From Chelativorans xinjiangensis (lineage in GTDB: Bacteria; Pseudomonadota; Alphaproteobacteria; Rhizobiales; Rhizobiaceae), in NCBI RefSeq assembly GCF_009812055.1, contig NZ_WQNH01000047.1, positions 18,414 through 82,413 on the forward strand: DNA of 64,000 bases, given 5' to 3'. The notes below the pieces were generated by a model. That model did not search any database, was not told where the DNA came from, and saw only the letters and a list, made by a program, of their open reading frames with translations. The position numbers and the translations under genes were made by a program. Below, piece by piece: positions 51,151-62,782 of the stretch; the first letter of the stretch is position 1; each line of letters begins with the position of its first letter.

Positions 51151-52371
51151 TCACCCCACGCTCTTCAGCCGCTTGCCCTCCGGGTCGCGCTCGATGGTGG
51201 GGGCGATGTCCTTGGTCCAGGCGGAGATGGAGGGGATGCGGCTGCGGTCGACGCGGTAGGCGTATTTCTTCGCCACGTCCACCACCTCGGCGAGAAGCCC
51301 CTCCGCAAGCGTCGTCGGATCGAGGCCGAGTTCCAGGAACTGCTCGTTCTTCACCACCAGATCGTTCTCCGCCGCCTCCTTGCGCGGGTTGGGGAGATAG
51401 GCGACCTTGGCGCCGGTCATGCGGGCCACCAGCTCGGCCAGATCCCGCACCCGGTGCGTCTCCGTCATCTGGTTGAAGATCTTCACCCGCTCGCCGCGCA
51501 CCGGCGGGCTCTCCAGCGCCAGATCGATGCAGCGCACCGAATCCTGGATATGGATAAAGGCCCGCGTCTGGCCGCCCGTGCCGTGCACGGTGAGCGGATA
51601 GCCGATCGCCGCCTGGATGAGGAAGCGGTTGAGGACCGTGCCGTAGTCGCCGTCATAGTCGAAGCGGTTGATGAGCTGCTGATGCAGCTTCGTCTCGTCC
51701 GTATGCGTGCCCCAGACGATACCCTGGTGGAGGTCGGTGATCCTGAGGCCGTCGTTCTTGGCGTAGAACTGGAAGAGAAGCTGATCGAGGCACTTGGTCA
51801 TGTGGTAGATGGAGCCGGGATTGGCCGGGTAGAGGATCTCCTGGCGCGCCGTCTCGCCAGAGAGCGTCTTAACGCCGACCGGCAGGTAGCCCTCCGGGAT
51901 CGCCGCGCCGACCGAGGAATAGCCGTAGACGCCCATGGTGCCGAGATGCACCAGGTGTGCGTCGAGATCGATCTCGACCATGGCGTTCAAGAGGTTGTGG
52001 GTGGCGTTGACGTTGTTGTTGACCGTGTAGTTCTTGTGCCGGTCGCTCTTCATGGAATACGGCGCGGCGCGCTGCTCGGCGAAATGGACGATGGCGTCCG
52101 GCCGGTGCTCTGCCAGCCAGGCCTTCAGCACCTCGTAGTCGCGGGCAAGGTCGATCAGATGGAAATGGATGCGCCGCCCCGTCTCCTGGTGCCAGATGCG
52201 CGTGCGCTCCTGGATGGAGTCCATCGGCGTGAGCGACTGGACGCCGAGTTCCGTGTCGATCCACCGGCGCGAGAGATTGTCGAGGATGTGGACCTCGTGG
52301 TCCCTGGCGGACAGGTGCAGCGACGTCGGCCAACCGACGAAACCGTCGCCGCCCAGAACAGCAATCTTCAT
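51151..52371 (-). CDS. sqdB: UDP-sulfoquinovose synthase
   Basis: Makes UDP-sulfoquinovose from UDP-glucose and sulfite (406 aa). It begins MKIAVLGGDGFVGWPTSLHLSARDHEVHILDNLSRRWID, the SQD1/SqdB Rossmann start. The catalytic Tyr-Lys lie in SIYHMTKCLDQLLFQFYAKN, and QGIVWGTHTDET is a signature of the family. The ATG at 52371 is preceded by a GAGGGATTCG ribosome-binding site; a 57-nt longer frame is less likely. First gene of the operon, usually induced by phosphate limitation. Confidence 0.93.
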   Translation of the reverse strand: MKIAVLGGDGFVGWPTSLHLSARDHEVHILDNLSRRWIDTELGVQSLTPMDSIQERTRIWHQETGRRIHFHLIDLARDYEVLKAWLAEHRPDAIVHFAEQRAAPYSMKSDRHKNYTVNNNVNATHNLLNAMVEIDLDAHLVHLGTMGVYGYSSVGAAIPEGYLPVGVKTLSGETARQEILYPANPGSIYHMTKCLDQLLFQFYAKNDGLRITDLHQGIVWGTHTDETKLHQQLINRFDYDGDYGTVLNRFLIQAAIGYPLTVHGTGGQTRAFIHIQDSVRCIDLALESPPVRGERVKIFNQMTETHRVRDLAELVARMTGAKVAYLPNPRKEAAENDLVVKNEQFLELGLDPTTLAEGLLAEVVDVAKKYAYRVDRSRIPSISAWTKDIAPTIERDPEGKRLKSVG

Positions 52372-52593
52372 TGTCGAATCCCTCGTTTTGAACCGCGAGA
52401 AATGCTTACCCGGCATTTGTGACAGCAATTGTATGCCGGGCGGGAGCGGAAATGGAAGCGGCGGAAAACGCGTTTTTCACCTTGACAACCGGCAAAACGA
52501 ATCAAATCGCTTCATCTGCCGGCCATAATCGTGCATCATAATGAAATGATAATCGCTCCATTCGGGTGCGAAGGCTTTGGAAGGAGACCGGAC

Positions 52594-52809
52594 ATGACCA
52601 GGTCCGGAGAGGCCGTCACGGGTATATTCGATACCGAGGAGCTGGCGGAGATCCGCACGGCGGTGGAGGCCGTGTGCGCGGAGCTGGGCATCGACCGTAC
52701 CGACCAGAAGGGGCGCGAAGAGGTGGCGAGCCGCATGATGCGCTCCTGGGCGCTCGGCCGCCGCACGCCGCTCGGGCTGGTGAATGCCGGGCTCGACGAC
52801 GTCGCCTGA
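52594..52809 (+). CDS. Small hypothetical protein
   Basis: A 71-aa protein (GIFDTEELAEIRTAVEAVCAELGIDRTDQKGREEVASRMMRSWALGRRT) with no recognised family. GGAAGGAGACCGGAC gives a good ribosome-binding site. The short helical sequence is typical of small conserved alphaproteobacterial proteins. It lies just upstream of clpS on the same strand; relation unknown. Confidence 0.6.
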   Translation: MTRSGEAVTGIFDTEELAEIRTAVEAVCAELGIDRTDQKGREEVASRMMRSWALGRRTPLGLVNAGLDDVA

Positions 52810-52905
52810 CCAGAGGCAGGCGTCCGCTTCGCGGTGGGGAAATCCAGGATTGCTGCCCGCAGGACGGGAGGAGACAGGGCACCGTTCCGGAGAGGGTTCT
52901 TTCCG

Positions 52906-53211
52906 ATGAGCGACATTGCGGTCAAGCCCCGTACCAGGACCAAGCCGAAGACGGCGCGGCCGAAGCTGCACAAGGTCATCCTCGTCAACGACGACTTCAC
53001 GCCGCGCGAGTTTGTCGTGACGGTGCTGAAGGCGGAGTTCGGGCTGTCGCAGGACCAGGCATACCGGGTGATGATCACCGCGCACCGGCGCGGGGTGTGC
53101 GTGGTGGCGGTGTTCCCGAAGGACGTGGCGGAGACCAAGGCGACGCGGGCGACCGACGCCGGGCGCAAAGAGGGGTATCCGCTGCTTTTTACGACCGAGC
53201 CGGAAGAGTGA
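52906..53211 (+). CDS. clpS: ATP-dependent Clp protease adaptor ClpS
   Basis: Delivers N-degron substrates to ClpAP (101 aa). The core KLHKVILVNDDFTPREFVVTVLKAEFGLSQDQAYRVMITAHRRG holds the N-degron pocket (NDD-FTP-EFV, with the MITAHRRG helix). An unstructured N-terminal tail of 25 residues precedes it. clpA is not in this window, so it may be the second paralogue (ClpS2) of alphaproteobacteria. The ATG at 52906 gives MSDIAVKP. Confidence 0.92.
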   Translation: MSDIAVKPRTRTKPKTARPKLHKVILVNDDFTPREFVVTVLKAEFGLSQDQAYRVMITAHRRGVCVVAVFPKDVAETKATRATDAGRKEGYPLLFTTEPEE

Positions 53212-53256
53212 ACGCGGCGCGGCCGGAGCCGCGCCGTCGCGGTGGGCTTCCCTACC

Positions 53257-53658
53257 CTACCAGCCGACCTGCACGGTGGCGCCGGCCTGGCTGTCGCCGT
53301 TCTGGACGGCGTGGGCCTCCGTGTTCTTGCCGAACTGGAAGAGGCCGTAGGCATTGCCGTTGCCGTTCTGCTGGACGGTGCCGGTGTGGCCGTCGCCTTC
53401 CTGGTGGACGATGCCGAGATTGCCGCTGCCGTTCTGGGCGAGGCCGGCGATGTTGCCGAAACCGTTCTGCTTGATCGAGCCGCTCTTGATGCCTTCGACG
53501 AGGCCGTAGATGCGCAGGCCCGTCTGCAGCGCCTGGGCTTTGTCGGGATCGCTCGGGTTGTAGCTGAGCGAGACCGAGCCGCCGGCGAAGGCGGGGGCGA
53601 GACCGAGGCCGGCGGCAAGCGTTGCGGCGGCGATAATGGTGCGGATGGTGCGGGTCAT
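53257..53658 (-). CDS. Curlin-repeat protein (CsgA/B-like)
   Basis: A 133-aa secreted protein. Signal MTRTIRTIIAAATLAAGLGL-APAFA is followed by Gln/Asn/Gly-rich repeats: SIKQNGFGNIAGLAQNGSGN, LGIVHQEGDGHTGTVQQNGNGN and so on, each with the curlin-like QxGxxN/xxQxG pattern. Such repeats assemble amyloid fibres at the cell surface. The ATG at 53658 has a GAGGAGAATT ribosome-binding site. It lies downstream of csgH on the same strand. Confidence 0.85.
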   Translation of the reverse strand: MTRTIRTIIAAATLAAGLGLAPAFAGGSVSLSYNPSDPDKAQALQTGLRIYGLVEGIKSGSIKQNGFGNIAGLAQNGSGNLGIVHQEGDGHTGTVQQNGNGNAYGLFQFGKNTEAHAVQNGDSQAGATVQVGW

Positions 53659-53857
53659 GGAATTCTCCTCCTGGTTCGGTTGGCGCGGGGCTTGATTGCC
53701 AGCGACGGAGGGAGGATGCCAAAGCCGGCTTGAACGGGTGTGGAACGGGGTGTTAACCGGTGGTTCATGGAAAAGCGTGAGGACGGGGCCCCGCGCACGG
53801 TAGAACGGGCCCCGGTTTCCCGGAGCCCGTTCGGCGGCAGGCGGTGGCTGGCCGGGG

Positions 53858-54262
53858 TCACAGCTGGCCGGCGCGCTCTGTACAGGTGAAGCGGCCTTCG
53901 GGCGCGTCCACCTCCAGCGTTGCCTCGTAGACGGCGCCGGAGCCGCCGAGCATGACGCGGCCGAGCTCGGCCGGCTTGCCGGGCGCGGCGGAAAAGGTGC
54001 CGCCCTGCCTGATGTTCGAGCTGCCCGATCCGCCGACGGTCTCGACGCGGAAGGTGTAGGAGCCCGTGATCGCCGTCTCGGCATGGACCACGCCCTGGAG
54101 CGCGATCATGCCGCCCTCCGTGCTGGCGAGGATCTCGCAGCGCGTGTCCTCGGAACTGGCCGTCTCGAAGCCGGCCTTGCCGGCGCCGGCCATCAGGGCC
54201 GTGCCGGAGAGCGCCAGCGCCAAAGCTGCGGCGGTGGCGATATGCGTGCGGTTGCGCAACAT
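53858..54262 (-). CDS. csgH: CsgH-like curli assembly protein
   Basis: A 134-aa exported protein. A signal (ATAAALALALSGTALMA) precedes CEILASTEGGMIALQGVVHAETAITGSYTFRVET, then SNIRQGGTFSAAPGKPAELGRVML. This matches the CsgH domain of alphaproteobacterial curli systems, a small periplasmic inhibitor of curlin aggregation. The ATG at 54262 follows AAAAAGGAGGTTCCC, an excellent ribosome-binding site. It sits between two curlin genes. Confidence 0.85.
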   Translation of the reverse strand: MLRNRTHIATAAALALALSGTALMAGAGKAGFETASSEDTRCEILASTEGGMIALQGVVHAETAITGSYTFRVETVGGSGSSNIRQGGTFSAAPGKPAELGRVMLGGSGAVYEATLEVDAPEGRFTCTERAGQL

Positions 54263-54352
54263 GGGAACCTCCTTTTTCAGGTTGCCGGTGCGGCGGCAGG
54301 CCGAGGGCGACATCGTCCCCCTCGGCCGTTCGCCCGTGCAACGGCTTTTGCC

Positions 54353-54787
54353 TTACGGGCAGGTCTGCACGAAGGCCGCGACGTTGCCGCCGCCGGACTG
54401 GCTGACCTCGGCGTCGCAGCCGTTTCCGACCTGCACGCCGGCCGCCACGTTGCCGTTGCCGTCCTGGGTCATGATGGCGTTGTGGTTTGCGCCGAACTGG
54501 CCGACGCCGGCGGCGTTGCCATGGCCATTCTGCCACGTATCGGCGGAATTGTTGACGCCGTGCTGGCCGGTGGCCGAGACGTTGTTGGAGCCGTGCTGCT
54601 GGCTGATGGCCGAGTTCCAGACGCCGTCCTGGTAGACGCCGATCTGATTGTCGAAGCCGGTCTGGGCGCCGCCGGCGGCGTTGCCCCAGCCGTACTGCTC
54701 GATGGAGACGCTGTTGGCGGACGCCGGCAGGGCGGCGAAACCGACGAGGGCGGCGGCGGCGGTGGCGATGATGAACTTGCGGGTCAT
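54353..54787 (-). CDS. Curlin-repeat protein (CsgA/B-like)
   Basis: A 144-aa secreted protein. Signal MTRKFIIATAAAALVGFAAL-PASA, then five to six repeats (SVSIEQYGWGNAAGGAQTGF, QIGVYQDGVWNSAISQQHGS, VSATGQHGVNNSADTWQNGH and so on) of the curlin type. First gene of a three-gene curli-like operon on the minus strand. The secretion channel CsgG and partners CsgE/F are not within the window. Confidence 0.88.
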   Translation of the reverse strand: MTRKFIIATAAAALVGFAALPASANSVSIEQYGWGNAAGGAQTGFDNQIGVYQDGVWNSAISQQHGSNNVSATGQHGVNNSADTWQNGHGNAAGVGQFGANHNAIMTQDGNGNVAAGVQVGNGCDAEVSQSGGGNVAAFVQTCP

Positions 54788-54934
54788 TTCGGTACTCCTC
54801 CTGTTGGGTGCGGGTGTCCCCCGCGAGTTGTGAACGGTTGCAGTTTTACGGGAGGCTTGCGGAACGCTCGCTGAACCGCGCGTTCAGGTGGGGTTCACTG
54901 GCGGGGGAGCGGCGCAGGGGAGGCCGGCATCCCG

Positions 54935-55054
54935 CCCTCGCCCTTCGACAAGCTCAGGATGAGGGCTCCTGTTTGTGCTCCTCCTCCGTCGTTGGAGCTT
55001 GCACTGGCCTCGCCCTGCCTTCACCCTCATGGTGAACCTGTCGAACCACGAGGG
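54935..55054. repeat. Intergenic inverted repeat with 31-bp arms (diverged copy)
   Basis: Left arm 54935-54965 and right arm 55024-55054, imperfect reverse complements with a 58-bp spacer. It is the same element as 1082-1200. The right arm extends into the 3' end of the next gene, providing its last codons and stop. Confidence 0.8.
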
Positions 55055-55515
55055 TGAAGGCACGCAGGGTTGTTCCCGCGCGTGCCTCCCCTCCCCGCTC
55101 GCTGCACCTTCGTTCCTTTCGGCTCTTCGTCGTCCACGACGAGCTTGCTCGCCAGGATCATGTTTGCCATCTCGCCCAGGCGCCGCGTCTCGTATGTCCA
55201 GCCCACGATGAGGGCGTTGCAGGCGGCCTCGAGCTTTTGGAGGTCGGCCTCTTTCCACAACGCGGCGCAGGCGTCGCCGCCCTCCGCCGCGAGCCCGCCC
55301 TGGCACCGCCCGATACGCCGGCAGCGCGGGTCGCGGCAGCGCTTCGGCAGGTCCGCCTCGCGGGCGAGCAGGCGGTACATGGTGTTCATCTCTTCGCGCG
55401 GCCATGGCGGCGGCTCGAACAGCCCGGCCATCTGGCGCAGGAGCTCCGGCATCATCTTTGACACCTCGTCGAGCTGCTGCACGGTCTCGCTCAGAAGCAG
55501 GTCGTTCTCGTCCAT
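55027..55515 (-). CDS. Hypothetical protein with Cys-rich centre
   Basis: A 162-aa protein (MDENDLLLSETVQQLDEVSKMMPELLRQ...). A Cys-containing stretch (KRCRDPRCRRIGRCQG) and a WTYETRRLGEMANMILASKLV segment are visible; no family was recognised. The C-terminal ~14 residues (NPACLHPRGSTGSP) are encoded by the adjacent inverted-repeat element, so the natural end may have been lost. The ATG at 55515 has a CAAGGAGAG ribosome-binding site. Confidence 0.65.
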   Translation of the reverse strand: MDENDLLLSETVQQLDEVSKMMPELLRQMAGLFEPPPWPREEMNTMYRLLAREADLPKRCRDPRCRRIGRCQGGLAAEGGDACAALWKEADLQKLEAACNALIVGWTYETRRLGEMANMILASKLVVDDEEPKGTKVQRAGRGGTRGNNPACLHPRGSTGSP

Positions 55516-55904
55516 CGTTCTCTCCTTGGGTTTTTCGATCCGGGGCGCCTGCCAAGGGGCGCGCGCCATCCTCGCCACGCCCGGTTTTCACCGTCTGGCC
55601 GTTGACCCTTCGACTGTTCGACAAGCTCACAGCTCAGGGTGGGAAGCGGGGCGCGTTGTCCGTGCCACTCTATTTATTTTTAAGGCGCGAAAAACGCGCC
55701 CCGCCGGCCGCTGTCCCGACATTCGACCGGTCTAAGGGTTCGTATTTGGCTCAGGACGGACACACGTGGTGAAGCGCCTTTGCCCGAACCCCGCGGCTTT
55801 TCCGCGCCCTGCGCCTGTGGCGCCGGACTCCGGCCTGTTCGCGGGCCCTCACATGCCTCCAGGTACCGTTCCTGGAGGGGGAGGCTGCCGCCGCCCTCCC
55901 CGTG
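55516..55904. repeat. Gene-free region with palindrome fragment
   Basis: It contains a fragment of the inverted repeat (about 55598-55640: CCTTCGACTGTTCGACAAGC ... CTCAGGGT). Beyond that no gene is apparent: frames in all directions lack ribosome-binding sites or domains. The leader element of the restriction-modification gene starts near 55905. Confidence 0.5.
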
Positions 55905-56110
55905 TCCCCGGTCCGGACCAAGGTTCCCGTGAGGGCGATGGGGGCATTATGGGGGCGGTCGGAGGGAGCGGGGATGAAATTCCTAGGAAAATTGGAAAGA
56001 AATTATTTAGGTATAATGAAAACAATGGGTTGGTGGGATGGAGGGGTTTGGGGGGCTGGATTTTATCCCCGCCTGCACAGGCGTCTGCGAATGTGCAAGA
56101 GGCCCCTTTC
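55905..56110 (+). promoter_or_regulatory. Shared leader element upstream of the R-M gene (copy B)
   Basis: The blocks GGTTCCCGTGAGGGCGATGG, GGGGGCGGTCGGAGGGAGCG, GGGATGAAATTCC, AAAATTGGAAAGAAATTATT and GGATTTTATCCCCGCCTGCA occur in the same order as upstream of the parDE operon (18930-18730, minus strand), with the same orientation to the gene that follows. The gene start is 60 nt beyond. Promoter, leader RNA or element boundary cannot be distinguished. Confidence 0.5.
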
Positions 56111-56169
56111 ATATGCTCGGCCGATACGGTCTAATGCGCCCGCCGCTTGGGGGAAGGGTAAAGTTAGAC

Positions 56170-59100
56170 ATGACGCAACCATTTGACGCGTATCTGCGTA
56201 AGCTCCGCGAAACACCAATCGAGGAACACACCGAGCATACCGGCCGCGCAGCGCTGGAAACCTTGCTCGGCCATTTCGCTGAGCGGGCGATGGCGCAAGG
56301 CATCACCGTGCAGCACGAGCCGAAACGGGTGGCTGACAAGGGGGCGCCGGATTTCAAAGTCGAGCGGCAAGGCATGATCCTCGGCTATGTCGAGGTGAAG
56401 GAGATTGGCGCCAATCTCGACAAGGTGCTGAAATCTGATCAGATCGCGAAGTACCGCAAGCTGTCGGACAATATCGTTCTGACGGATTACCTGCAGTTCA
56501 TCCGCATCGACGGCAAAGGCAAGGTGCTCGACAGGAAGTCCCTCGCCTTCCCGAGCGATCTGGAAGGGCGGACGATCCGTGTCGATCCGGACAGGGCCGA
56601 AACCGTCGCGCGAGTGCTAGGCGCCTTCTTCTCGTCGCCGCCGCAGGGATTATCGAGGGCGCCGCAATTGGCGGTGGCTCTGGCCACAAGGTCGAAGCTG
56701 CTGCGCGACTATCTTGCCGAAGAACTGATCCGCCAGGAGAAGACGGATAGAGAGGGGCGGTTGCACGCGCTCTACGACGTGTTCCGCGAACAGGTGTTTC
56801 ATGAGCTCGCGGTCAAGGAGTTCGCAGATGCCTTCGCCCAGATGCTGGCTTACGGTCTGTTTTTGGCAAAGCTGAACGCCGGCGACGAGGATGTCATCCG
56901 GCTCGACAATGTGCGCCGCTTCATTCCCGGCTCGTTCCGCCTGATCCGGGAGTTGGTGAGCTTCCTGGAGGAGATGCAGGAAGCCGAATATGACGAGGCA
57001 AAATGGGTGGTCGACGAAATCCTGTCGATCGTCAACGGGCTTGCCATAGACAACATCCGCGACGACCTGTCGTTCCGCCAGCGCAAGGCGATCAGCCGCA
57101 AGGTGCGGGCCGGCGATGAGGAAGAGCACCGGCTGTTCGAGCGCGATCCCTTCATCTACTTCTACGAGGACTTTCTCAAGGCCTACGACAAGGAGACGCG
57201 CAAGAGCCGCGGCGTCTACTATACGCCACCACCGGTGGTGAACTTTATCGTGCGCGCTGTCGACGACGTTCTAAAGGAGACCTTCAAGATTGGCGATGGA
57301 CTGGCCGACGATAGCCGGGTGACGGTCCTCGATTTCGCTGCCGGCACAGGAACGTTTCTGCTCGAAGTCATGCAGCGCATCTTCGGCAATATCGGCGGGT
57401 CGGAAGCGGGCAAGGCCGATGCGGTTGTACGCGAACACATGCTGAAGAACCTCTATGGGTTCGAATATCTGATCGCGCCCTACACCATCGCGCATCTCAA
57501 GCTATCGCAGTATCTGAAGGACAAAGGCCACCCACTGCATGACGAGGAGCGGCTGCAGGTGTTTCTAACCAACACACTGGAGCCGGTGGAACCGCAGCGA
57601 AACCTACTATTGCCCGCAGTCAGCGCAGAAGTTGAAGCTGCCCAGACAGTTAAAGAACAACCAATACTCGTGATATTAGGAAATCCGCCTTATTCTGGCC
57701 TTTCCAGAAATCGGGGACCACATGCAACTGCGTCTATTGAGCGCTATAAATATGTAGATAGCGTACATTTTGGAGAAAAAAAGCACTGGCTGCACAATGA
57801 TTATGTCAAGTTCCTTGCATTCGCGCAGGATAAGATGGATCATGTTGATGAAGGGATAGTTGGAGTAATTACCGATAATTCCTATTTAGACAATCCGACT
57901 TTTCGCGGAATGAGGCAGAGCCTTCTCAAATCATTTGATCAGATAGACATAATTGATCTTCATGGAAACTTAGAGAAACGAGAGGTCACACCAGACGGGC
58001 TGCGAAATGAGAATGTCTTTGATATTAAGCAAGGTGTATCAATTTCTATATTTATAAAGAAACCAGGCATTCCAAAGCACATAAGGCATTTCGACCTGTG
58101 GGGGTCGCGCCTAGAAAAATATACTTGGACCACACACAACTCGCTCGCGTCTACTGCATTCTCGGTGATCGAGCCAATGAGCCCGCACTATTTCTTCAAA
58201 CCATTCTCGGGCGTGAGGCATAAGGAATACGGAGAATTTGCAAGCGTAGATCAGATTTTCATTAACGGAAGTGTTGGAATCACAACATCTCGAGATCACT
58301 TAGTTATAGATAATAGCTTAGAAAAACTATTATCAAAAATTGAGGAATTCTATAATGTAAATAATAGCGATGACTACATAAGAAGAAGATTTTCAATAAA
58401 TGATAATGAAAACTGGAGCATCAGAAAAACCCGGAAAGGCCTAGAGGGAGAACAAGTCGACAGAAACAGGGTTACCTCGATATGCTTTGGGCCATTCGAT
58501 ATAAAAAACCTTTATCTAGATGAGAAACTCGTCTTTCGCCCAAGATATGCCGTAACACGACCGATGCTACAGGAAAACATAGCACTATTAACCGACAAAA
58601 TTACACGCGATGAGCCGACAGCTTTTGTTTCATCGACGCCCGCAGGCCACAAGTCTGCCAGCAGATATGATCCAACCTATATATTCCCATTATACACCTT
58701 TCAAAGTGCAAAAGAAAAAAGCAACCACATAGAACGTTTAGAAAACATCACTCCCGACTTCCGCGCTTTCCTCGACGCCCGCTACGACCATCACTACTCG
58801 CCCGAGGAAATCCTCGGCTACATCTACGCTGTTCTCCATGCACCAACCTACCGCAGGCGCTACACCGAATTCCTGCGCATCGACTTTCCTCGTATCCCGT
58901 TCCCCGACGACTCCAAAGATTTCGAAGCACTGTCGGCGCTCGGCTGGGCGCTGGTGCAAGCACATCTGATGCGCGATCTGCCGCGCTGGGGATTGGCCGA
59001 CTATCACGGCAACGGCGATCACACAGTTGAGCACGTGCGGTGGTCAGCCGAGGACGAGCGCATCTCCATCAACAAGACACAGAGCTATGCCCCGGTGCCG

Positions 59101-59292
59101 GAGGCGGTGTGGAATTTCCGTATCGGCGGCTATCAAGTGATCGACAAATATCTGAAGTCGCGCAAGGGGCGAACGCTTTCGCTCGACGAGATCAACCAGG
59201 TAGCCCGCATCGCCGATGCGTTGGCCTTCACCGTCGACCAGATGGAGCGAATCGACACTGCTTATGCACAGGCTTTTCCCGACAGGGGATAA
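56170..59292 (+). CDS. Single-chain restriction-modification enzyme (Type IIG/ISP-like)
   Basis: A 1040-aa combined nuclease, N6-adenine methyltransferase and specificity protein. An N-terminal PD-(D/E)xK nuclease has Asp61, Glu75 and Lys77 (APDFKVE, YVEVK). A helical linker precedes the methylase: motif I DFAAGTGTF at 388-396 and motif IV NPPY at 505-508. A target-recognition region follows and a conserved C-terminal part ends the chain. There is no helicase domain, so it fits Type IIG more than true Type ISP. The ATG at 56170 follows AAGGGTAAAG. Residues about 491-858 are encoded by strongly AT-rich DNA, unlike the flanks, pointing to exchange of the specificity segment. Confidence 0.85.
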   Translation: MTQPFDAYLRKLRETPIEEHTEHTGRAALETLLGHFAERAMAQGITVQHEPKRVADKGAPDFKVERQGMILGYVEVKEIGANLDKVLKSDQIAKYRKLSDNIVLTDYLQFIRIDGKGKVLDRKSLAFPSDLEGRTIRVDPDRAETVARVLGAFFSSPPQGLSRAPQLAVALATRSKLLRDYLAEELIRQEKTDREGRLHALYDVFREQVFHELAVKEFADAFAQMLAYGLFLAKLNAGDEDVIRLDNVRRFIPGSFRLIRELVSFLEEMQEAEYDEAKWVVDEILSIVNGLAIDNIRDDLSFRQRKAISRKVRAGDEEEHRLFERDPFIYFYEDFLKAYDKETRKSRGVYYTPPPVVNFIVRAVDDVLKETFKIGDGLADDSRVTVLDFAAGTGTFLLEVMQRIFGNIGGSEAGKADAVVREHMLKNLYGFEYLIAPYTIAHLKLSQYLKDKGHPLHDEERLQVFLTNTLEPVEPQRNLLLPAVSAEVEAAQTVKEQPILVILGNPPYSGLSRNRGPHATASIERYKYVDSVHFGEKKHWLHNDYVKFLAFAQDKMDHVDEGIVGVITDNSYLDNPTFRGMRQSLLKSFDQIDIIDLHGNLEKREVTPDGLRNENVFDIKQGVSISIFIKKPGIPKHIRHFDLWGSRLEKYTWTTHNSLASTAFSVIEPMSPHYFFKPFSGVRHKEYGEFASVDQIFINGSVGITTSRDHLVIDNSLEKLLSKIEEFYNVNNSDDYIRRRFSINDNENWSIRKTRKGLEGEQVDRNRVTSICFGPFDIKNLYLDEKLVFRPRYAVTRPMLQENIALLTDKITRDEPTAFVSSTPAGHKSASRYDPTYIFPLYTFQSAKEKSNHIERLENITPDFRAFLDARYDHHYSPEEILGYIYAVLHAPTYRRRYTEFLRIDFPRIPFPDDSKDFEALSALGWALVQAHLMRDLPRWGLADYHGNGDHTVEHVRWSAEDERISINKTQSYAPVPEAVWNFRIGGYQVIDKYLKSRKGRTLSLDEINQVARIADALAFTVDQMERIDTAYAQAFPDRG

Positions 59293-59358
59293 GCCGGCAA
59301 GACCGCTCGCGCGCGCCATAATGCTTTGCCATGATCCTCCTGATTCGGGGATCGATAA

Positions 59359-59649
59359 ATGACGAAGCAAGCTGGACCAGACCTTTTCGGCAACATTGAC
59401 CCGCAGGGCGACCTGTTCGGAAACGAGCCTCAAGAGCCGGCCTGGAAGCCCAATCCTGATAAGGTGCGGCACAGACTGGAGCGCATCTTGGCCGAGGCGC
59501 GGGCGGCTGAGACGATGCCGTGGGACTGGTCGCAGCAGAGCCTCTACAAGACAATCTTCCCGCAGATGGCAGGCTTGCTGCCAGAAGAAGAGGCGGCGCA
59601 ATATTGCTTCCAGTTCGAGCAGGAATGGGAGCGGCTAAAGGCGGCATGA
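59359..59649 (+). CDS. Small hypothetical protein downstream of the R-M gene
   Basis: A 96-aa protein with a duplicated DLFGN motif near the N-terminus (DLFGNIDPQGDLFGNEPQEP) and a C-terminal helical part (WDWSQQSLYKTIFPQMAGLLPEEEAAQYCFQFEQEWERLKAA). No family was recognised. It starts 66 nt after the restriction-modification gene on the same strand, so co-transcription and a partner role are possible. It ends 10 nt before uvrB's end (convergent). Confidence 0.6.
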   Translation: MTKQAGPDLFGNIDPQGDLFGNEPQEPAWKPNPDKVRHRLERILAEARAAETMPWDWSQQSLYKTIFPQMAGLLPEEEAAQYCFQFEQEWERLKAA

Positions 59650-59659
59650 GCGCCGCGCC

Positions 59660-62692
<3,033 letters not shown>

Positions 62693-62782
62693 GGCGCCGA
62701 ATATGAGGGCTCGCGGCGCAAATGGAAAGGGGGTGGCGGGCGGCGGCAGGCGGCCGGGCGCGGGGCTGCTGACGGAAGGCCG

